Notes under the pieces: model-generated
What the model saw: the letters and a program-made list of their open reading frames with translations, nothing else
Told to the model about the DNA's origin: nothing
Database searches by the model: none
Translations under genes and position numbers: made by a program
Assembly: GCF_016864575.1 (NCBI RefSeq)
Contig: NZ_CP044126.1
Span: 1,178,001-1,242,000 of the forward strand
Direction of reading: 5' to 3'
Origin: Rhizobium sp. BG4
GTDB lineage: Bacteria > Pseudomonadota > Alphaproteobacteria > Rhizobiales > Rhizobiaceae
Length of the DNA: 64,000 nucleotides
Part shown: positions 51,480 to 60,375 of the stretch, in pieces
How the letters are laid out: the number at the start of each line of letters is the position of its first letter
Numbering within the stretch: the first letter of the stretch is position 1

Positions 51480-52520
51480 TCAGAATTGCGTGATGACGCT
51501 GATGCCGAGTCCTTCTGAGCGCTCCATCGCCACCAGCGCCGGTACTCCCTCCTCGAGACTGATGCGCTTGCCGATTAGCTTCTGCGGCGCGATCTTGCCG
51601 GCCGAAAGCATGGAGAGCATCGCGTCGTAGCGCCAGGCCTGCATGCCGTGGCTGCCATAGATCTCCAGCTCGTGGCCGATCACCTGCGCCATCGGGATCT
51701 GCGGCGTCGAGTGATCGCCGAGCATCAGGCCAATCTGCACATGGCGCCCGCGGCGGCGCAGGTTCTTGATCGAGTTGAAGCAGGTGACGGGATGGCCGAG
51801 CGCGTCGATCGAGACATGCGCACCACCGTTGGTGATCTCGCGCACCGCCTCCGGCACGTCGCCGACGGTCGCCGCATTGATCGTCGCCACCGCGCCGCAT
51901 TCGCGGGCAAAGGCGAGCTTCTCGTCTGAGATGTCGATGGCAACAGGATTGGCGCCGAGTGCCGCGGCGATCATGATCGCCGACAGGCCGACGCCGCCGC
52001 AGCCGTGAATGGCGATCCATTCGCCGGGGCCGGTGCGCGCCTGGTCCGCCACGGCGCGGAACGAGGTGGCGAAGCGGCAGCCGAGGCTCGCCGCAGTTGC
52101 GTCGTCGATCTCCTCGGGCAGATGCACGAGATTGGTCTCGGCATAATCGATCGCCACATATTCGGCGAACGAACCCCAATGGGTGAAGCCAGGCTGGAAC
52201 TGGTTGGGGCAGACCTGCTGGTTGCCCGAATGGCACTCGCCGCAATGGCCGCAGCCGGAAACGAAGGGTACGGTGACGCGGTCGCCGACCTTGAAGCGCA
52301 TCACGCCCTTGCCCGTTGCCACCACCTTGCCGGCAAGCTCGTGGCCCGGCACATGCGGCAGGCGGATGTCAGGGTCGTGACCCATCCAGCCGTGCCAGTC
52401 GCTGCGGCAGAGCCCGGTGGCGCCGACGGCGATGACGACGCCGTCTTCCGAAGGCGAGGGATCGGCCACGGTGCGGATCTCCGGTGTCTTGCCGAAGGCG
52501 TCGTAATACATGGCTTTCAT
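51480..52520 (-). CDS. Zinc-dependent alcohol dehydrogenase
   Basis: The 346-residue medium-chain dehydrogenase has catalytic zinc ligands Cys38 (GLCRSDWHG) and His60-Glu61 (GHE), plus structural zinc cysteines 90, 93, 96 and 104. The Rossmann motif is GCGGVGLSA. It resembles enzymes of the rhizobial alcohol/aldehyde group, and the substrate is unclear. I start it at the ATG with AAGGAG six bases upstream (52520). The gene runs alone, divergent from the aminotransferase gene. Confidence 0.92.
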   Translation of the reverse strand: MKAMYYDAFGKTPEIRTVADPSPSEDGVVIAVGATGLCRSDWHGWMGHDPDIRLPHVPGHELAGKVVATGKGVMRFKVGDRVTVPFVSGCGHCGECHSGNQQVCPNQFQPGFTHWGSFAEYVAIDYAETNLVHLPEEIDDATAASLGCRFATSFRAVADQARTGPGEWIAIHGCGGVGLSAIMIAAALGANPVAIDISDEKLAFARECGAVATINAATVGDVPEAVREITNGGAHVSIDALGHPVTCFNSIKNLRRRGRHVQIGLMLGDHSTPQIPMAQVIGHELEIYGSHGMQAWRYDAMLSMLSAGKIAPQKLIGKRISLEEGVPALVAMERSEGLGISVITQF

Positions 52521-52752
52521 CGGGCTCTCCTTTGTCTGCGATTCCGCCCGTATCATCGCACGCGGACGCGACAGGATTCCATCATTTTTGCTGATAGACC
52601 CATCGCATCCGCGTGAAGCGCGGCGATGGATTGTTGCGGCTTGTGATGCGCCCGCGTCATTTTCTTGCGTCCGGTTTTGGCGCGCCAGTTTCTCCTTGAC
52701 CCTGCCAACGGGGAAGGATTTTGCTGCTGCAACTTGTTTGAGGAGAAGAAAA

Positions 52753-53640
52753 ATGGCCGTCAACACAGCGCCCCGCTCGACCACATGGACCTATGTCGAT
52801 GGTGAGTGGCTTTCCGGCAATCCGCCGCTGATCGGCCCGACCTCGCATGCGATGTGGCTCGCCTCCACCGTCTTCGACGGCGCCCGCTGGTTCGATGGCA
52901 TCGCCCCGGATCTCGACCAGCACTGCCAGCGCATCAACCGCTCGGCGCTCAACATGGGCCTGAAGCCGACCAAGACGCCCGAGGAAATCGAGGCTCTCGC
53001 GTGGGAAGGCATCAAGAAGTTCGACGGCAAGACGCCGATCTACATCAAGCCGATGTACTGGGCCGAACACGGCGCCCCCTTCAGCGTCGTCACCGCCGAT
53101 CCGGAATCGACCCGTTTCGTCCTCTGCCTTTTCGAAGCGCCGATGGGCGGCCACGGCGGCTCGTCGCTGACCGTCTCGCCCTTCCGCCGCCCGACGCCCG
53201 AAACGGCGATGACCGACGCAAAGGCCGGCTCGCTCTACCCGAATTCCGGCCGCGCCATCGCCGAGGCCCGCTCGCGCGGCTTCGACAATGCGCTGATGCG
53301 CGACACCAACGGCAATGTCGTCGAAACAGCATCCTCGAATGTCTTCATGGTCAAGGACGGCGTGGTCTTCACCCCCGTCGCCAACCGCACCTTCCTCGCC
53401 GGCATCACCCGCGCCCGCGTCATGGGCCTGTTGCGCCAGGCCGGTTTCGAGGTGCGCGAGGCAACGCTCTCCGTCGAAGACTTCATGGGTGCCGACGAAA
53501 TCTTCACCTCCGGCAACTACTCCAAGGTCGTCGGCGTCAACCGCCTGGATGGCCGCGATTTCCAGGAAGGCCCGGTCACCCGCAAGGCGCTCGAGCTTTA
53601 TATGAACTGGGCTTATGGGCGGACTGCAAGCGGGGAGTGA
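52753..53640 (+). CDS. Class IV PLP-dependent aminotransferase (branched-chain type)
   Basis: The 295-residue enzyme matches branched-chain/D-amino-acid aminotransferases: ASTVFDGARWFDG, the catalytic lysine in TDAKAGSLYPN, and ETASSNVFMVKDGVVFTP. It transfers an amino group between a branched-chain amino acid and 2-oxoglutarate; whether it prefers L or D substrates is uncertain. AGGAG lies shortly upstream of the ATG. Confidence 0.9.
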   Translation: MAVNTAPRSTTWTYVDGEWLSGNPPLIGPTSHAMWLASTVFDGARWFDGIAPDLDQHCQRINRSALNMGLKPTKTPEEIEALAWEGIKKFDGKTPIYIKPMYWAEHGAPFSVVTADPESTRFVLCLFEAPMGGHGGSSLTVSPFRRPTPETAMTDAKAGSLYPNSGRAIAEARSRGFDNALMRDTNGNVVETASSNVFMVKDGVVFTPVANRTFLAGITRARVMGLLRQAGFEVREATLSVEDFMGADEIFTSGNYSKVVGVNRLDGRDFQEGPVTRKALELYMNWAYGRTASGE

Positions 53641-53650
53641 CATCTCTTCT

Positions 53651-53788
53651 CCCTCATTCCTGTGCTTGTCACAGGAATCCAGCCACCGCGCGTCTACGCG
53701 GTGAATGACTCATATGCCTAGTCAGTAAGTCTTCCGCGCCCCAAGACTGGGGCGCACTGGATTCCTGTGACAAGCACAGGAATGAGGG
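53651..53788. repeat. Complete RIME-like intergenic element with 32-bp inverted arms
   Basis: Arms at 53651-53682 and 53757-53788 are perfect 32-base reverse complements (starting CCCTCATTCCTGTGCTTGTC). The 74-base centre has two more hairpins: ACCGCG/CGCGGT (53685-53702) and GCGCCCCA/TGGGGCGC (53736-53755). The layout fits the Rhizobium-specific intergenic mosaic elements. It lies between convergent genes and could also stop transcription. There is no transposase gene. Confidence 0.8.
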
Positions 53789-53827
53789 AAGGAGGGGTTG
53801 CGCCAAGCTAAACCCGCAACTGCGCCC

Positions 53828-54382
53828 TCACACCGCCAGCATCCGCGCACGCTCATCCTGCGTGATCCCATAATCCTTGCAGGGCAAGCCATCCGAGACC
53901 TCGTCGCTCAGGAACTTCATCCCGAGCTTCTCCGCCACCTTGATCGAAGCATCGTTGCCGGCGAAGATATTCGCGACGATCCGCGGCAGGTTCAGCGTGT
54001 CGAAGCCGTGGTCGAGTACCGGGCGGGCGGCCTCCGTTGCATAGCCCTGGCCCCAGGCGTGACGGTTCAGCCGCCAGCCGATTTCGATATCCGGGCCGAT
54101 CGTGTCGTAGGGGATCAGCATGATCCAGCCGAGAAACTGCTTCGGCGCCGTCTTGGAAAAGATCGACCAGTAGCCGAGGCCTTCGCCGAAATCGCTTTCC
54201 ATGCGGTTGATGACGAAGCGGCGATGCGCTTCCGGATCGGCCCAGGGGCCGGGGATGTAGCGTGTCACCTCGGGGTCGCGGTCCATCGCCATACAGTCAT
54301 CGAGATCAGCCAGCGTGCGCGGGCGCAAGATGAGACGATCGGTGACGAATATCTGCTGCAAACTCCGTTTCCCCCGTTGCAT
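53828..54382 (-). CDS. GNAT-family N-acetyltransferase
   Basis: The 184-residue protein follows the RimJ/RimL pattern: TDRLILRPRTLADLDD, the acetyl-CoA-binding segment near GWRLNRHAWGQGYATEAARPVLDHGF, and a terminal dimerisation strand. It should acetylate a protein N-terminus or small amine using acetyl-CoA. It stands alone. Confidence 0.88.
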   Translation of the reverse strand: MQRGKRSLQQIFVTDRLILRPRTLADLDDCMAMDRDPEVTRYIPGPWADPEAHRRFVINRMESDFGEGLGYWSIFSKTAPKQFLGWIMLIPYDTIGPDIEIGWRLNRHAWGQGYATEAARPVLDHGFDTLNLPRIVANIFAGNDASIKVAEKLGMKFLSDEVSDGLPCKDYGITQDERARMLAV

Positions 54383-54434
54383 GCGGTTTCGTTCTGAAAC
54401 GCAATCATAGCGGCGGGAGTTGCAAACGATAGTC

Positions 54435-55661
54435 TCAGTTTTCGTCTTTTGGCTTCACAATCCACGTGAAGACCGCGCCGCCGGCCAGCAGCACGCAGGT
54501 TCCAAGGAATACCGAGGACATGCCGATATGGCCGCCGACGAAGCCGCCGAGCACGGGACCGGCGACCTGGCCGACATATTGCGACGAGACCGAGAGACCG
54601 AGAATGCTGCCTGCCGCGCTGTCGGGAACGCTATGGCGAATGACGGCGGAAATACACGGAAGCAAGCCGCCGAGCGCGATCCCCATCAGGAAGCGCAGGA
54701 TGATCAGCTGCCAGGAGCTGGTGACGAACGCCTGCGGGATCAGCAGCACCACGGCGACGGCGAGTGCCCCGGCGATAACCGGCCAGTGGCCGATCCGGTC
54801 GGCGAGCTTGCCGAGCCGCGAGGCCGACAGGATGCTGCCGAGCGCCGCCGCCGACATGACGACGCCTGATATCATCGTCACCTGCGACTGGTCCTTGGCG
54901 AGCTGCGCCACATAGACGGTGATGATCGGCTCGATCGACATATTGGCGAGCATCAGCAGCATGCCGGTCAACAGCATGGCGATCACCGGCCCCTTGTCGG
55001 AGATCGAGCTCCAGCCGCCGCTCGCCTTCGCCGCCTGCTTGCGGGAGGGAGATTTCTCTTCCTTGATCAGGAAGGCTGTCGCCAGGAAGGCGAGGAAGAT
55101 GATGCCGCCGGCCGCCAGAAACGTGCCGCGAATGCCGATGATGGGTGGAAGCACGCCGCCGATCAGGGGGCCGACGAGATTGCCGGCCATGATGCCCGAG
55201 GAGAGCATGCCGAGCGCCCAGGCCGAACGGTCCTTCGGCGTCTGCGTCGCGACCAGCACCATCGAGCCCGAGGAGTAACCACCCGCGAGGCCGACGAAGA
55301 GGCGCAGCGCCACCAGCTGCCAGACGTCACCCGCCATGCCCATCAGCGAGATGGCGATGGTCATGCCCAGGCTGGCGCGCACCAGCATCAGCTTGCGGCC
55401 GTAGATATCGCCGAGCCTGCCCCAGAGCGGCGCCACGAAGGCGGCGGCAAAGAAGGTCGCCCCATAGGCGATGCCCGACCACTGCACGATAGCGGCGTGA
55501 TCGCTGACGCCGAGCTCCTCGACATAGAGCGGCAGGAAGGGAAGCAGCAGCGTCATCGCCACGATCGTGGTGAAGGAGCCGATCAGCGAGATCGTCAGGT
55601 TGCGCTTCCAGTAGAGGGACCCGGCCGCGGCATTTGCTGCGTCCATCGGGGTGTCGGTCAT
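54435..55661 (-). CDS. MFS multidrug-type transporter
   Basis: The 408-residue protein has twelve membrane helices. The motif after helix 2 (GRLGDIYGRKLMLV) matches the major-facilitator signature G-R-x-x-D-x-x-G-R-(K/R). The first lines (LYWKRNLTISLIGSFTTIVAMTLLLPFLPLYV) are typical of the drug:H+ antiporter type. I start at the ATG at 55661; the ORF is open further upstream but with no ribosome site. Substrate unknown. Confidence 0.88.
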   Translation of the reverse strand: MTDTPMDAANAAAGSLYWKRNLTISLIGSFTTIVAMTLLLPFLPLYVEELGVSDHAAIVQWSGIAYGATFFAAAFVAPLWGRLGDIYGRKLMLVRASLGMTIAISLMGMAGDVWQLVALRLFVGLAGGYSSGSMVLVATQTPKDRSAWALGMLSSGIMAGNLVGPLIGGVLPPIIGIRGTFLAAGGIIFLAFLATAFLIKEEKSPSRKQAAKASGGWSSISDKGPVIAMLLTGMLLMLANMSIEPIITVYVAQLAKDQSQVTMISGVVMSAAALGSILSASRLGKLADRIGHWPVIAGALAVAVVLLIPQAFVTSSWQLIILRFLMGIALGGLLPCISAVIRHSVPDSAAGSILGLSVSSQYVGQVAGPVLGGFVGGHIGMSSVFLGTCVLLAGGAVFTWIVKPKDEN

Positions 55662-55822
55662 ATCAGGGGCTCGTGCATTGCAATCTTGGGGGAGGGCCAG
55701 GTTACGCCGGGCTTGGAGCCCTGCCAAGGACGGTTCGGCCCCGAACCGTCGGCTGGTTTGCCCTAAAGGTCGATTTTTGCTATAAACCAATTGCGAAATG
55801 CAATCAGAAAACGGAGGTTGCA

Positions 55823-56161
55823 ATGAGCAGCAACGAGCACGAAGCCATCATCCGTGGCCTGTTCGCCGCCTATGTCCAGGGGCGCAAGGATCTGGTGCGG
55901 CCGATGCTGGCAGATGACTTCACCTTTTCGAGCCCGCGTGACGACCATATCGGCCGTGAGGACTATTTCGAGCGCTGCTGGCCCGAGAAGCCGCCGTTCA
56001 GCACCATCGAGATCGAGTGTCTCTCGGTCGAAGGCGACGAGGCGGCCGTCCGCTACCGCGCCGTCAAGCACGACGGCACGGCTTTCCGCAACATGGAAAG
56101 CTTCCGCTTCAAGGACGGCAAGGTCGCTTCGGTGGACGTCTATTTCGGCCGCGAAGCCTAG
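55823..56161 (+). CDS. SnoaL-like (NTF2-fold) protein
   Basis: The 112-residue protein has a cone-shaped NTF2 fold signature: an alpha-helical start (HEAIIRGLFAAYVQGRKDLVRPMLADDFTFSSP), then an EDYFERCWP motif and paired strands ending FRFKDGKVASVDVYFG. GGAGG lies eight bases before the ATG. Members are enzymes or ligand-binding proteins of varied use. Its stop overlaps the convergent VOC gene by four bases. Confidence 0.85.
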   Translation: MSSNEHEAIIRGLFAAYVQGRKDLVRPMLADDFTFSSPRDDHIGREDYFERCWPEKPPFSTIEIECLSVEGDEAAVRYRAVKHDGTAFRNMESFRFKDGKVASVDVYFGREA

Positions 56162-56559
56162 CGCTCGATGACGATCTCAGGGGCCGATCGCGTCGCTGGC
56201 CCGTGATAGACGGCCTCGATATTGTTGCCATCGGGGTCGAGCAGGAAGGAGGCATAGTAGCCGGCATGATAATGCCGCTCGCCCGGCGCGCCGTGTTCCC
56301 GCCCGCCATGCGCCAGTCCCGCCTCGTAGAAGCGCTGGACCGCGTCCTGATCCGCCGCCTGGAAGGCGAGGTGCAGGTGGCTGACATAGTTCTCGGCGGC
56401 ATCGACATAGAGTTCGTCCGAGGAAAAGAAATTCTCGCCCTCATGCGTGAAGCGCCGTCCGAGCGCGCTGAGGACCGCCTGGTAGAACACCCGGCTCTTT
56501 TCCAGATCCCGCACTCTCAGATGCACATGATCGATCAATCGTCCCTGGTGATACTGCAT
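56158..56559 (-). CDS. VOC-family (glyoxalase-like) protein
   Basis: The 133-residue protein has a VOC fold with metal-binding-like positions: His in LIDHVHLRVRDLEKS, His in VSHLHLAF, and Glu in DPDGNNIEAVYH. GGGAGGG lies upstream of the ATG. Probably a dioxygenase or glyoxalase-like enzyme. It is read toward the SnoaL-like gene, and only 14 bases separate its start from the TSUP stop, so the TSUP and VOC genes could be co-transcribed. Confidence 0.85.
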   Translation of the reverse strand: MQYHQGRLIDHVHLRVRDLEKSRVFYQAVLSALGRRFTHEGENFFSSDELYVDAAENYVSHLHLAFQAADQDAVQRFYEAGLAHGGREHGAPGERHYHAGYYASFLLDPDGNNIEAVYHGPATRSAPEIVIER

Positions 56560-56572
56560 CGTTTTGCCCTCC

Positions 56573-57304
56573 CTAGAACAAGCGGATCGCCGACGTCGCA
56601 ATGATGATGATCGAGACGGCGATCATCAAGGGCTTTACCGGCAGCCGCTTGACGAGCAGCGCGCCGAAGGGGGCGGCGATCACGCCGCCGATGATCAGCC
56701 CGATCGCCGAATCCAGCTCCGACCAGCCGAGCGTCAGCACGAAAGTCAGCGAGATCACCAGCGTCACGGCAAATTCGGTCAGATTGGTCGAGCCGATCAC
56801 CTTCTTCGGATCATGGCCGCGCCCGACCAGCGTGCTTGTCACGATCGGCCCCCATCCGCCACCGCCGATCGCATCGAGCACGCCGCCGCAAAGCCCGACC
56901 GGCGGCACCGCCCAGTCATGCACATCGCGCGGCCAGCGCGGCCGGAAGGCCTTGTAGAGAATGATGAGGCCGATGGCGATCAGATAGGCGGAGACGAAGG
57001 GCTCGATCACCTTGCCGTCGACATTGGCGAGAATATAGGCGCCGACCGCGCCCCCGATCATCCCTGCCGGCGCCAGCCGCACCACGAGCTTCCAGTCGAC
57101 ATTGCGCTGATAGGCATGAGACGCGCCGGAGGCAGCGGTGGTGAACATCTCCGCCACATGCGTCATGGCACTGGCGTTTGCCGCCGGCACGCCCAGCGCC
57201 AGAAGGCTCGTCGTCGACAGCACCCCGAAAGCCATGCCGAGCGCCCCATCGACGATCTGCGCACAGAAGCCCACCAGCACGAAAAACAGGAAATCGAGCG
57301 TCAT
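56573..57304 (-). CDS. TSUP-family (TauE/SafE) anion permease
   Basis: The 243-residue protein has seven or eight membrane segments and the family motifs GALGMAFGVLSTTSLLALGVPAANASAMTHVAEMF and GVLDAIGGGGWGPIVTSTLVGRGHDP. TSUP proteins export or import sulfonates, sulfite or related organosulfur anions. I start it at the ATG at 57304, preceded by GGGGAAA; the longer frame has no coding character. No sulfur-metabolism gene is adjacent, so the substrate is open. Confidence 0.85.
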   Translation of the reverse strand: MTLDFLFFVLVGFCAQIVDGALGMAFGVLSTTSLLALGVPAANASAMTHVAEMFTTAASGASHAYQRNVDWKLVVRLAPAGMIGGAVGAYILANVDGKVIEPFVSAYLIAIGLIILYKAFRPRWPRDVHDWAVPPVGLCGGVLDAIGGGGWGPIVTSTLVGRGHDPKKVIGSTNLTEFAVTLVISLTFVLTLGWSELDSAIGLIIGGVIAAPFGALLVKRLPVKPLMIAVSIIIIATSAIRLF

Positions 57305-57513
57305 GAAATTTCCCCGAAACCGACGTTCGGGAAACAACACGCGGGGGCTGAGAAAAGTTCCGGATGAACCCGGATCGTGCCCCTTCATCCCCGCGCTGTT
57401 CCTTAACGGGAAAAACACGTGGGTTTAACCATGTTGCTTAGGCTTTGATTCATCCTCCCGGAGCAGTTTGCGCGCCAGGGTGGCTGGGAACCAACCCCGA
57501 AGGATCGAAGCTC

Positions 57514-57660
57514 ATGACCTATGCACTCGTGCTCTTCTCGGCCGTAACGGCAATCGTTGTCTCCATCTCGGCGATGGGCAGCGCACCTGCGCCCAACAGC
57601 AACTGGCCGCAAATCCATCCGGAAAAGACCTCCAGGCTGGTGCAGACGCATCAGCAGTGA
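57514..57660 (+). CDS. Small membrane/secreted peptide of 48 residues
   Basis: The ATG is preceded by AAGGATCGAAG, a modest ribosome site. The N-terminal hydrophobic run (TYALVLFSAVTAIVVSISAM) could be a signal or an anchor. The tail SAPAPNSNWPQIHPEKTSRLVQTHQQ is polar. It lies upstream of the secreted GCG_CRPN gene on the same strand. No family recognised; confidence rests on hydrophobicity and codon use. Confidence 0.5.
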   Translation: MTYALVLFSAVTAIVVSISAMGSAPAPNSNWPQIHPEKTSRLVQTHQQ

Positions 57661-57674
57661 ACTGCCTTATTTCA

Positions 57675-57693
57675 GATGAACGTCAGGTTCATC
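57675..57693. promoter_or_regulatory. Inverted repeat upstream of the 57752 gene
   Basis: GATGAAC and GTTCATC are separated by five bases, about 60 bases before the start of the secreted protein gene. It could be an operator or a leader hairpin. Confidence 0.35.
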
Positions 57694-57751
57694 ACCGGTT
57701 CAGCGCGATCGGCAGAAGCTCCATCCTGGCTGGAAATTTTGGAGATTCGCA

Positions 57752-58066
57752 ATGAAGATCATCACGCTGGCAGCAGCGCTCGTTATCGGAGGCCTCTCGG
57801 CGATATCCGCTGAAGCGATGCCGGTTGCGCCGCTTACTGCAAACACGACTGTCACGTCCGACGTGACCAAGGTCGACTATGCCTGCGGCCGCGGCTGGCA
57901 CATGACCCGCTGGGGCGAATGCCGCCGCAACGAGTATCGCCGCTACGCACCGCCGGTCCGCTACTGGCGCCGTCCTCCGCCGCCGCGCTGGGGCTGGGGT
58001 GGCGGCTGGGAACGCCCGCGCCCCTATTACCGTGAGCGCGGCTGGGGCGGCTACGATCGCTACTGA
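57752..58066 (+). CDS. Secreted GCG_CRPN-type protein
   Basis: The 104-residue protein has a signal peptide (LAAALVIGGLSAISAEA) and a short mature domain. The family signature is clear: ACGRGWHMTRWGECRRN, then an Arg/Tyr/Trp/Pro/Gly-rich tail ending WGGYDRY. Such proteins are abundant in Rhizobiales envelopes and are expected to be periplasmic or surface-bound. Function is unknown. Confidence 0.8.
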   Translation: MKIITLAAALVIGGLSAISAEAMPVAPLTANTTVTSDVTKVDYACGRGWHMTRWGECRRNEYRRYAPPVRYWRRPPPPRWGWGGGWERPRPYYRERGWGGYDRY

Positions 58067-58085
58067 GCCGAACGGCTGGAGAAGG

Positions 58086-58111
58086 AAACCGGGGCATCCG
58101 CCCCGGTTTTT
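58086..58111 (+). terminator. Intrinsic terminator after the 57752 gene
   Basis: AAACCGGGGC/GCCCCGGTTT with a four-base loop is followed by a run of T. It lies 20 bases after the stop codon and between convergent genes. Confidence 0.9.
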
Positions 58112-58140
58112 GTTTGCGCTCAGGAGAAAGCCGATCCGGC

Positions 58141-58950
58141 TCACTTCGTCTTCATCGCCGCCGCGGTCACCTTCGCCGGTCCCGTCACCAGCGCGAATTC
58201 CTTCATCTCCTCGGGCTTCAGGTAGTAGAGGCGGTCGGGCGGCGTCTCCATCGCGTGGATCCAGAGGCCGGGCTTGATGCCCATCTCGTCAAGATGACGG
58301 GTGACGTCGGCGGTGGTGCGCTGCGCATCCGACATGGCGCGTTCCGGCGAGAGCTTCTCCTTCGAGCCGTTGAAGACCTGATGGACGCCGATGACGGCGC
58401 CGTCCTCGGCGCTGCGGGTAACACCGCCGGCGAGCACGATCGGGCAGGAGGAGGCGCAGAGCGCGCCCTTGACGACCGTCGTAACGATCTTCTTCTCACG
58501 GATCAGCTTCGACATGGCGAGCGCATCGCCAACGGCGCCGCCGGGCGAATCCAGCGATACCGTCTTCACATATTCGCCGCGGGCCTCGATCTCCTTCTGG
58601 AAACGGCCGGCTGCGCCATAGTCGATTGCGCCGCGTGCCAGCAGGACGCCGCCGGGCTGGAGCTCGAAGGTGATCGGCTGTTTCAGCAGCTCGACGCTGG
58701 TGGTGATCTCGGATGGCGCGTTGTCGGGCTCGCCATCGGTCAGCACGGGCGGCAGCACCGGCATGCTGTCGGGGGCCGCCGGATCGAAGACCGGAAGCTC
58801 GGCATTGGCAATCATCAGGTTGCGGAAGTCGATGACGAGGAAGGCGACGGCGGCGGCGATCAGCGCATGCAGCACCAGCCGCGGCAGCGTCGAATCGTCG
58901 ATCGTAAGCAGCTTGCGTTTCAGCTGGTCTCCCGCCGCCTCGATCTTCAT
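58141..58950 (-). CDS. Membrane-anchored ClpP-fold periplasmic protein (COG3904-like)
   Basis: The 269-residue protein has one N-terminal membrane helix (VLHALIAAAVAFLVIDF, about 26-42). The remaining region resembles the ClpP/crotonase fold: TVSLDSPGGAVGDALAMSKLI (oxyanion region) and GALCASSCPIVLAGG, where a Ser sits in the nucleophile position. A His in AVIGVHQVF may complete a triad. It may therefore be a periplasmic protease or a catalytically weak relative. Its ATG overlaps the stop of the upstream gene by four bases, linking it to the coiled-coil membrane protein. Confidence 0.78.
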   Translation of the reverse strand: MKIEAAGDQLKRKLLTIDDSTLPRLVLHALIAAAVAFLVIDFRNLMIANAELPVFDPAAPDSMPVLPPVLTDGEPDNAPSEITTSVELLKQPITFELQPGGVLLARGAIDYGAAGRFQKEIEARGEYVKTVSLDSPGGAVGDALAMSKLIREKKIVTTVVKGALCASSCPIVLAGGVTRSAEDGAVIGVHQVFNGSKEKLSPERAMSDAQRTTADVTRHLDEMGIKPGLWIHAMETPPDRLYYLKPEEMKEFALVTGPAKVTAAAMKTK

Positions 58951-60296
58951 GCCTGCGGTCCCTTGCGCGGCGGCTTGCCCGGCAGGTCGAGGTTGGTGAC
59001 GTTGGAAGGCTCCGTCTCATGCGCATCGGCGGCATGCGCTTCGGACGCCGCTTCCGCGTGACCCTCCGCCTTCGCTTCTGCCCGGGCAACGACCGCCTCG
59101 ATATCGATGCCGCGCGCCTGCAATGCACGCTGCACCTCGATGGCCTCAAGAAGTTCGGCGGCGGTTATCCGCTCGGCAAACGGCATCTTCTGCTCCTGCC
59201 GCCGCAGCGCCCCATGCGCTACCGACAGCATCAGCACGAGGACGCCCGGCAGAAGGTCGATCGAGATCGCACCCGCCCAGCTGGGGATGAAGTCGGACGC
59301 ATAGCGCAGCACGGCTTCTGCCGAGGACAGCGGCACGAAGCGCCGCTCGCCCACGGGCTCGCGCGCCAGAATCTGATCAGCCGCCTGCGACAGCACCTTG
59401 GATTGTGCGGCGACGGAAGAGCGGATCGTCTCCATCACCTGATCCTGGCGGTTGGCAAGTTCCGCCTCGCGGCCATCGGCAACGGGCGCGATGAAACCGA
59501 GCGACAGGTCTTCGGCGGCGCGCTTGACCGAGGGCGCGATTGAAGTCTGCTCCAGCGAGGTGATGACGCCGGTCAGCGTCACGACCTCGGAAGCGAACTG
59601 GTCGGCGCGCTGATCGATCGCGCCGGGCGCCGAAACCAGCGTGCGCATCGTTTCCAGATGCTTGCGGCCATCGTCGAAGAGGGTGGTGACCCGTTCGCGA
59701 GAGGCATTGATGTTGTTCTGCAGCTCGGTCAGCTGCGAGGCCATCTGCGAGAGAAGCTGCACGACGCTGCCGGCGCCGGTCGTACCGGTCAGCGCTCCGG
59801 TTTCGCGTTCCTGATCGGCAAGCCGCTGGAAGCGCTCCTGCGTGCGCTGGATATCCGGCAGCAGGCTCTGCGCCGCCAGCGCATTCTGATGCGCCCGGTC
59901 GAGGTCGCCGGTGTAGTCTTCCAGCGTTTCGGCCAAGTGCTGCTCGAGTGCGGCCGAGCCTGCGAGCGCCGCCGCATTCAGCCAGCTCGCCATGGCGATG
60001 ATCATCGCGCAGCCGAGCGCCATGATGCCGAGCAGGGCGGTGCGCGCCGCCACCGTCGTCACATGCGGATAGAAGCGGGCGAGATAGGTCCAGAAGGCAT
60101 AGATCGCCACCGAGACGGCGGCCGAATAGATCAACGCTGCGAAGAAGGTGGAGGTCGGCGAGCCGTCGAGCAGACTGCGCACGCCGAGATAGGTATAGAC
60201 GCCGGAAGCGAGCGCGAGGACCGCGAGCGCAAAGCGCGTCATCGTTTCGACGGCTTCGATGCCGTCGTGCAGGCGGTGAGATGCGCCGAGCGCCAT
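58947..60296 (-). CDS. Membrane protein with long coiled-coil periplasmic or cytoplasmic domain
   Basis: The 449-residue protein has three or four N-terminal helices (about 20-125), including ALGCAMIIAMASWLNAAALAG. A heptad-rich coiled-coil region follows at about 125-310. Another membrane helix lies at about 345-365 (AISIDLLPGVLVLMLSVAHGAL) and then an acidic/Ala-rich tail. GGAGGA precedes the ATG. The gene overlaps the ClpP-fold gene by four bases and lies 79 bases downstream of the coiled-coil pair, so the four genes may form a conserved envelope unit. I recognise no named family. Confidence 0.72.
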   Translation of the reverse strand: MALGASHRLHDGIEAVETMTRFALAVLALASGVYTYLGVRSLLDGSPTSTFFAALIYSAAVSVAIYAFWTYLARFYPHVTTVAARTALLGIMALGCAMIIAMASWLNAAALAGSAALEQHLAETLEDYTGDLDRAHQNALAAQSLLPDIQRTQERFQRLADQERETGALTGTTGAGSVVQLLSQMASQLTELQNNINASRERVTTLFDDGRKHLETMRTLVSAPGAIDQRADQFASEVVTLTGVITSLEQTSIAPSVKRAAEDLSLGFIAPVADGREAELANRQDQVMETIRSSVAAQSKVLSQAADQILAREPVGERRFVPLSSAEAVLRYASDFIPSWAGAISIDLLPGVLVLMLSVAHGALRRQEQKMPFAERITAAELLEAIEVQRALQARGIDIEAVVARAEAKAEGHAEAASEAHAADAHETEPSNVTNLDLPGKPPRKGPQA

Positions 60297-60375
60297 GGTT
60301 TTCCTCCGGTCGGTATCCTCTTAAGAAACCCTTAAAATCCCGGCGAAAACAAGGCCTTCAAAATGAGCGTGCCGC

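Noticed and set aside
53641..53827. RIME region as a transposon with its own gene
   Set aside because: Only 138 bases long, with no coding frame; it fits a non-autonomous palindromic element.
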